Part shown: positions 60,470-64,000 of the stretch, piece by piece
How the letters are laid out: every line of letters starts with the position of its first letter
Numbering within the stretch: position 1 is the stretch's first letter
Position numbers and translations under genes: made by a program
Assembly (NCBI GenBank): GCA_030407085.1
Contig: CM059586.1
Span: 103,863,501-103,927,500 of the forward strand
Reading direction: 5' to 3'
DNA from: Trichopria drosophilae
Lineage: Eukaryota > Arthropoda > Insecta > Hymenoptera > Diapriidae
Length of the DNA stretch: 64,000 bases
The notes under the pieces: model-generated
Databases searched by the model: none
What the model saw: the letters and a program-made list of their open reading frames with translations, nothing else
What the model was told of the DNA's origin: nothing

Positions 60470-63400
60470 TGGAACATAGTCAATAGGGAAGCAAAAAAAA
60501 TCGGAATCTGACTTCAGCTTCCTATGAAACCCAAAAAATACGAAAAGTGCTATTTTGGGCCACCTATTTATAATATTTACAATATACTCACTGTAAATAT
60601 CACAAAAAATACAGTTTTTGCCCGAAATCCTGGTGGCGCACAATTTCTTTAAAAACTGGTATTTCGTAAAATGTGGGTAAAAATACACAAAAAATGGAAA
60701 TTTGAGTCATCCAAATATAATATACTCCATGCCCAACGGGAAAAACCAAAAAAAAACACAGTTTTCAGCAAAAATTCGGGGGGCGCAGCATTTTTGTTTG
60801 CAAAACCTAGTAGCGTTTCGCAAAGAGCGGGGAACAGTAGATAAAAGAACATATTTTTAACTACTTCAATGTAACACTCAATAAAAATCGCGAAAAGTTA
60901 AAAAAATCAGATTTTGGCACAAAATTCGAGTGGCCCACCATTTTTTTAAAAAGCGTTTCGTAGAGAGTGGGAAAAATATCTAAAAAATGGTATTTTGGAT
61001 TACCTAAATATGGTCCTATATTCTTATTTTGCTATAGCTTTCATCTGGGAATAATATTTAATAATAATAAAAATGTTAATGTTGTGCAAATCTATTTACA
61101 TTAGGAACAAATCGTAATATTTTTCAAGAGAATAATTATACAAATTATATTACGAAATTTAATAAAATGAAATCCGTAAAGTATATTATATTTATGATGT
61201 AAAATATTGATTCACATTTCCTTTAACCATTGTTTAATTATTCTTTGATATTGTTAATAAACGGCAACTAGCTGTAATATTATATCGTATACTAATATAT
61301 CAGCTTTTTTTTTAATTATAATTTAATAGATTTGCGTGACAAATATATTCAGAAACATGTTTGTAATTGCATCTATTTTCTCGACCGATAAGCTAATTTT
61401 AACATTCGGACTTATTGATACCATTATCTTGAGAACAAACATGCAAAGTGTCTTTATTTTTTATTTTAATTATTTAAAGATAAGTAATTACATTTTTGTT
61501 ATAATCTATTATAAAATGTTTCGCATATTCGATTTCACATAACGATTTCTTCGTTATACAGTCCAATGAATGTTTTTAAAAATATTTGTCTCAGTGAACT
61601 CATTAGACTGCATAACACTAAAATCAATATTGTTTTTGTACCTTATTATGGTCCAAACTCTACATTTAATTAAGGGCGGTAAAATATATGAAAAAAATAT
61701 TCAACGCAACAAAAAAATCAGGATTGGAAACGTTAGCAAACCTTCACAAAAATAACATCGTTCGTAGGAAATTTTTTGGATTACTGAAAAAGAAATTGAG
61801 ATGAGATTTACAACATTCAAAATGGTGGATAACAAATAAAAAGGTGTAATGATTCCTTAGCCTTCTATTAGCTAATTAATGAAACAAAATGAATGCAAAT
61901 TGAATATGTTATTCAAAGCATTGCATCTTATTGTTAATTGACGATTAAAAAGCATTAGAATGTTCTAGTTTTGGAAAATATATGATAACGTTTCCAATTT
62001 TTTATACGACATATTAGAGCTGCCATGTTTTATGTCGTAAATCGTATACCAAAATGTGTTTCGGTGACATTCGCATTTTTATGTTCCCCAAAAACGTGTA
62101 AAAATTGACTTTGAGGCTACGTTTATTATCGAAACAAATCAGACCACAAAAAATCTTGATTTTATGTATAAATTTGTTTATAACAATAAATATTTTGAAA
62201 TTAATTTCAAATTGCAAATAAAACAAAATTAAAAGTTTGCTTAAAAACTGAACGGCAGTGGGAAAAAGGGGACTCTAAAGGTGACCAAACTAATTTTGTA
62301 TTGAGATACAATAAATCTGCATATAATATTATCCTACTAATTTGTAATATACCATGATTGGCTATGTTTATAGTGGGAAATTCAAGATGGCACATCCAAT
62401 ATGGCGACTGAATTCGAAATAATGGAATAATGGATCTTGGAAATGAAATCTTAATGCTACATGTATACTAGAAGTTGAAGTAATTTTCTAAATAGTTCCC
62501 CCCTTCCCCTTTCCCACTGGGAACTACTACAATGGAAATTGACCAACGCAAACAATGAGAAACTAAAAAATAACCATTTCCACCGTCTTCATTCAATATT
62601 TCCGTTTGTCTTCATTTCAACTGCTCGAATGTCACGAAGAAATGTAAAAATTCGAATCAATTTATGTAAAAACACTCAGCATAAAATTATGTATCTCGAA
62701 TCAATATGAAATGTCGGTGAATGGAACAAATTCGTTTTTTCGATTTTGTTTGTTTTAACGAAATTATAAGTGACCCCGTGAATACATTTTTTATTTTCAT
62801 AGACTCCTATTACACACACAAATCTCAGGTATTTTATATTTGTCTGTATACTTCGCACTAAAATTTCTCACATAATCGTGTATCTAAATCAATAGTATCG
62901 TACCACAGTTCGTATAAAATTGTAACTCTGTAATGCCTGCAAGAACTATTCGCGCACTTTGAACTATATTTGTTGAATCATTCCACCTTTACACAATGTA
63001 TGTTCGGAAACAAATATGATACTTAGTAACGTGCAGAAATCTAATTGGACGTAGGTGGAAACGTTCTTATCTCATGATAAATAAATTGTTAAGAAGATTC
63101 TATATTGCAGATAAAAAATATTGTATCGCAGGGAGTTACGAAATAAATATGAATACAATGGACTTTGATTGCATGTGTATTTTCGACTTAATTGATTATG
63201 TATATGTTGTGAAGTGACGATGCGTTTCTACGATTCTCTTGAAAGAAACATTTCTTTTAACACCGATATAAAATATTCATTCTTCGACAAACAAATCTGT
63301 TTTTTTTTAAATAGGCAGTGGATGCCATATTATTAAATGTGGTCAATCTTCGAAGTCAAAAATTTCAGCAGCTTAATAACTAAAGAGGAAAAATTTCACT

Positions 63401-64000
63401 TTATTGAGAGTTATTTCACTCTATTGAGAGATATTTCACTCTTCTAAGAATGCACTTTTTTTCTGTCATTCTCTATGGAGTGAAATGTCACTCTTTATAG
63501 AGTGAAATTTTTTACTCTTAATGAAACGCTTGCTCAATTTTCACTCCAAGGAATTTAGAGAAAACTATTTGGAATTATCAGACAGAAAGAAATTACATTT
63601 AAATGAGTAAATAAAATTTTATAGGCTATGTTTACTATTAATATTGCATAGAGAACTACTCTTTAAGGGTCAGATATTCAGCCTGTAAATCAATTTCCAT
63701 ATTTAGGGAACTCTTGATTTCAAAGTTCAAAACTTTGTATCAAATTATATATATGGACCAGTAATGCAACGTCATGGTATACAAAATTTTCAACACATGC
63801 ATTCGATTTACCTCTATATTCGAATGAACTTCGAAATAAAATAACATCGAAAGATTTCCAAAAAACGAAGTAGAGCATTCGTTGTAATGTTAAAACAGTT
63901 TTCCGCATTAATGAGATACGTGTTTAAAATGTTGTTTAAGGTTTTTTTGTACAAAACAACCGAATATTTACCTTTATTAAGCTGTAATAAGTAACGGCTT
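60470..64000. other. AT-rich DNA, no gene seen
   Basis: Only short frames. 60480-61010 contains loose repeats of AAAAAATCGGAATTTTG-like and GCGCAGCATTTTTTT-like segments. 63390-63540 has small inverted TTTCACTCTATTGAGAG / TAGAGTGAAATTTTTTACTC motifs. One CAAGATGGCACATCCAATAT satellite unit lies at 62385. Confidence 0.4.

Overview
This is an AT-rich eukaryotic window, almost certainly from an insect. The genes have GT/AG introns, and the families present include Skeletor, a FEM1 A/C-type gene and a cytosolic sulfotransferase. The intergenic and intronic DNA is dense with Penelope-like elements, jockey-type LINE fragments, pogo-like TA elements and piggyBac-like TTAA elements. The mix would suit a hymenopteran or another insect with an AT-rich, repeat-filled genome; I cannot go further than insect with confidence.

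Four protein-coding genes can be assembled exon by exon with matching intron phases. (1) FEM1-family ankyrin/TPR gene, plus strand, 8435-22507, 8 coding exons, 650 aa; its 11.7-kb first coding intron is a transposon graveyard. (2) Skeletor-like DM13/DM13/DOMON gene, minus strand, 36943-26465, 12 coding exons, 681 aa, with a signal peptide and a hydrophobic tail. (3) An unrecognised ankyrin-repeat gene, plus strand, 38449-51773, 4 exons, about 237 aa; its 71-base core first exon is found only by phase matching. (4) A cytosolic-type sulfotransferase, minus strand, 58104-52038, 5 exons, 318 aa, tail-to-tail with gene 3 (264 bp between stop codons).

Layout: 1-8434 AT-rich DNA with two pogo-like MITEs, a foldback and a short satellite; 8435-22507 FEM1; 22508-26464 intergenic, mostly one 3-kb TTAA-flanked element filled with a satellite; 26465-36943 Skeletor, with a triple-nested transposon in intron 9 and foldback/tandem elements in intron 1; 36944-38448 likely promoters of the divergent Skeletor and ankyrin genes; 38449-51773 ankyrin gene, whose last intron holds a Penelope-like copy; 52038-58104 sulfotransferase; 58105-64000 AT-rich, with only an old Penelope fragment recognised.

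The genes do not form a pathway. The most interesting material is in the mobile DNA: hammerhead-ribozyme-like motifs in the Penelope tails, insertions whose empty sites can be read from sister copies or restored reading frames, a TTAA-flanked family that carries a genome-wide ATGGCGGA satellite, several long palindromes, and a MITE amplified together with its host satellite.
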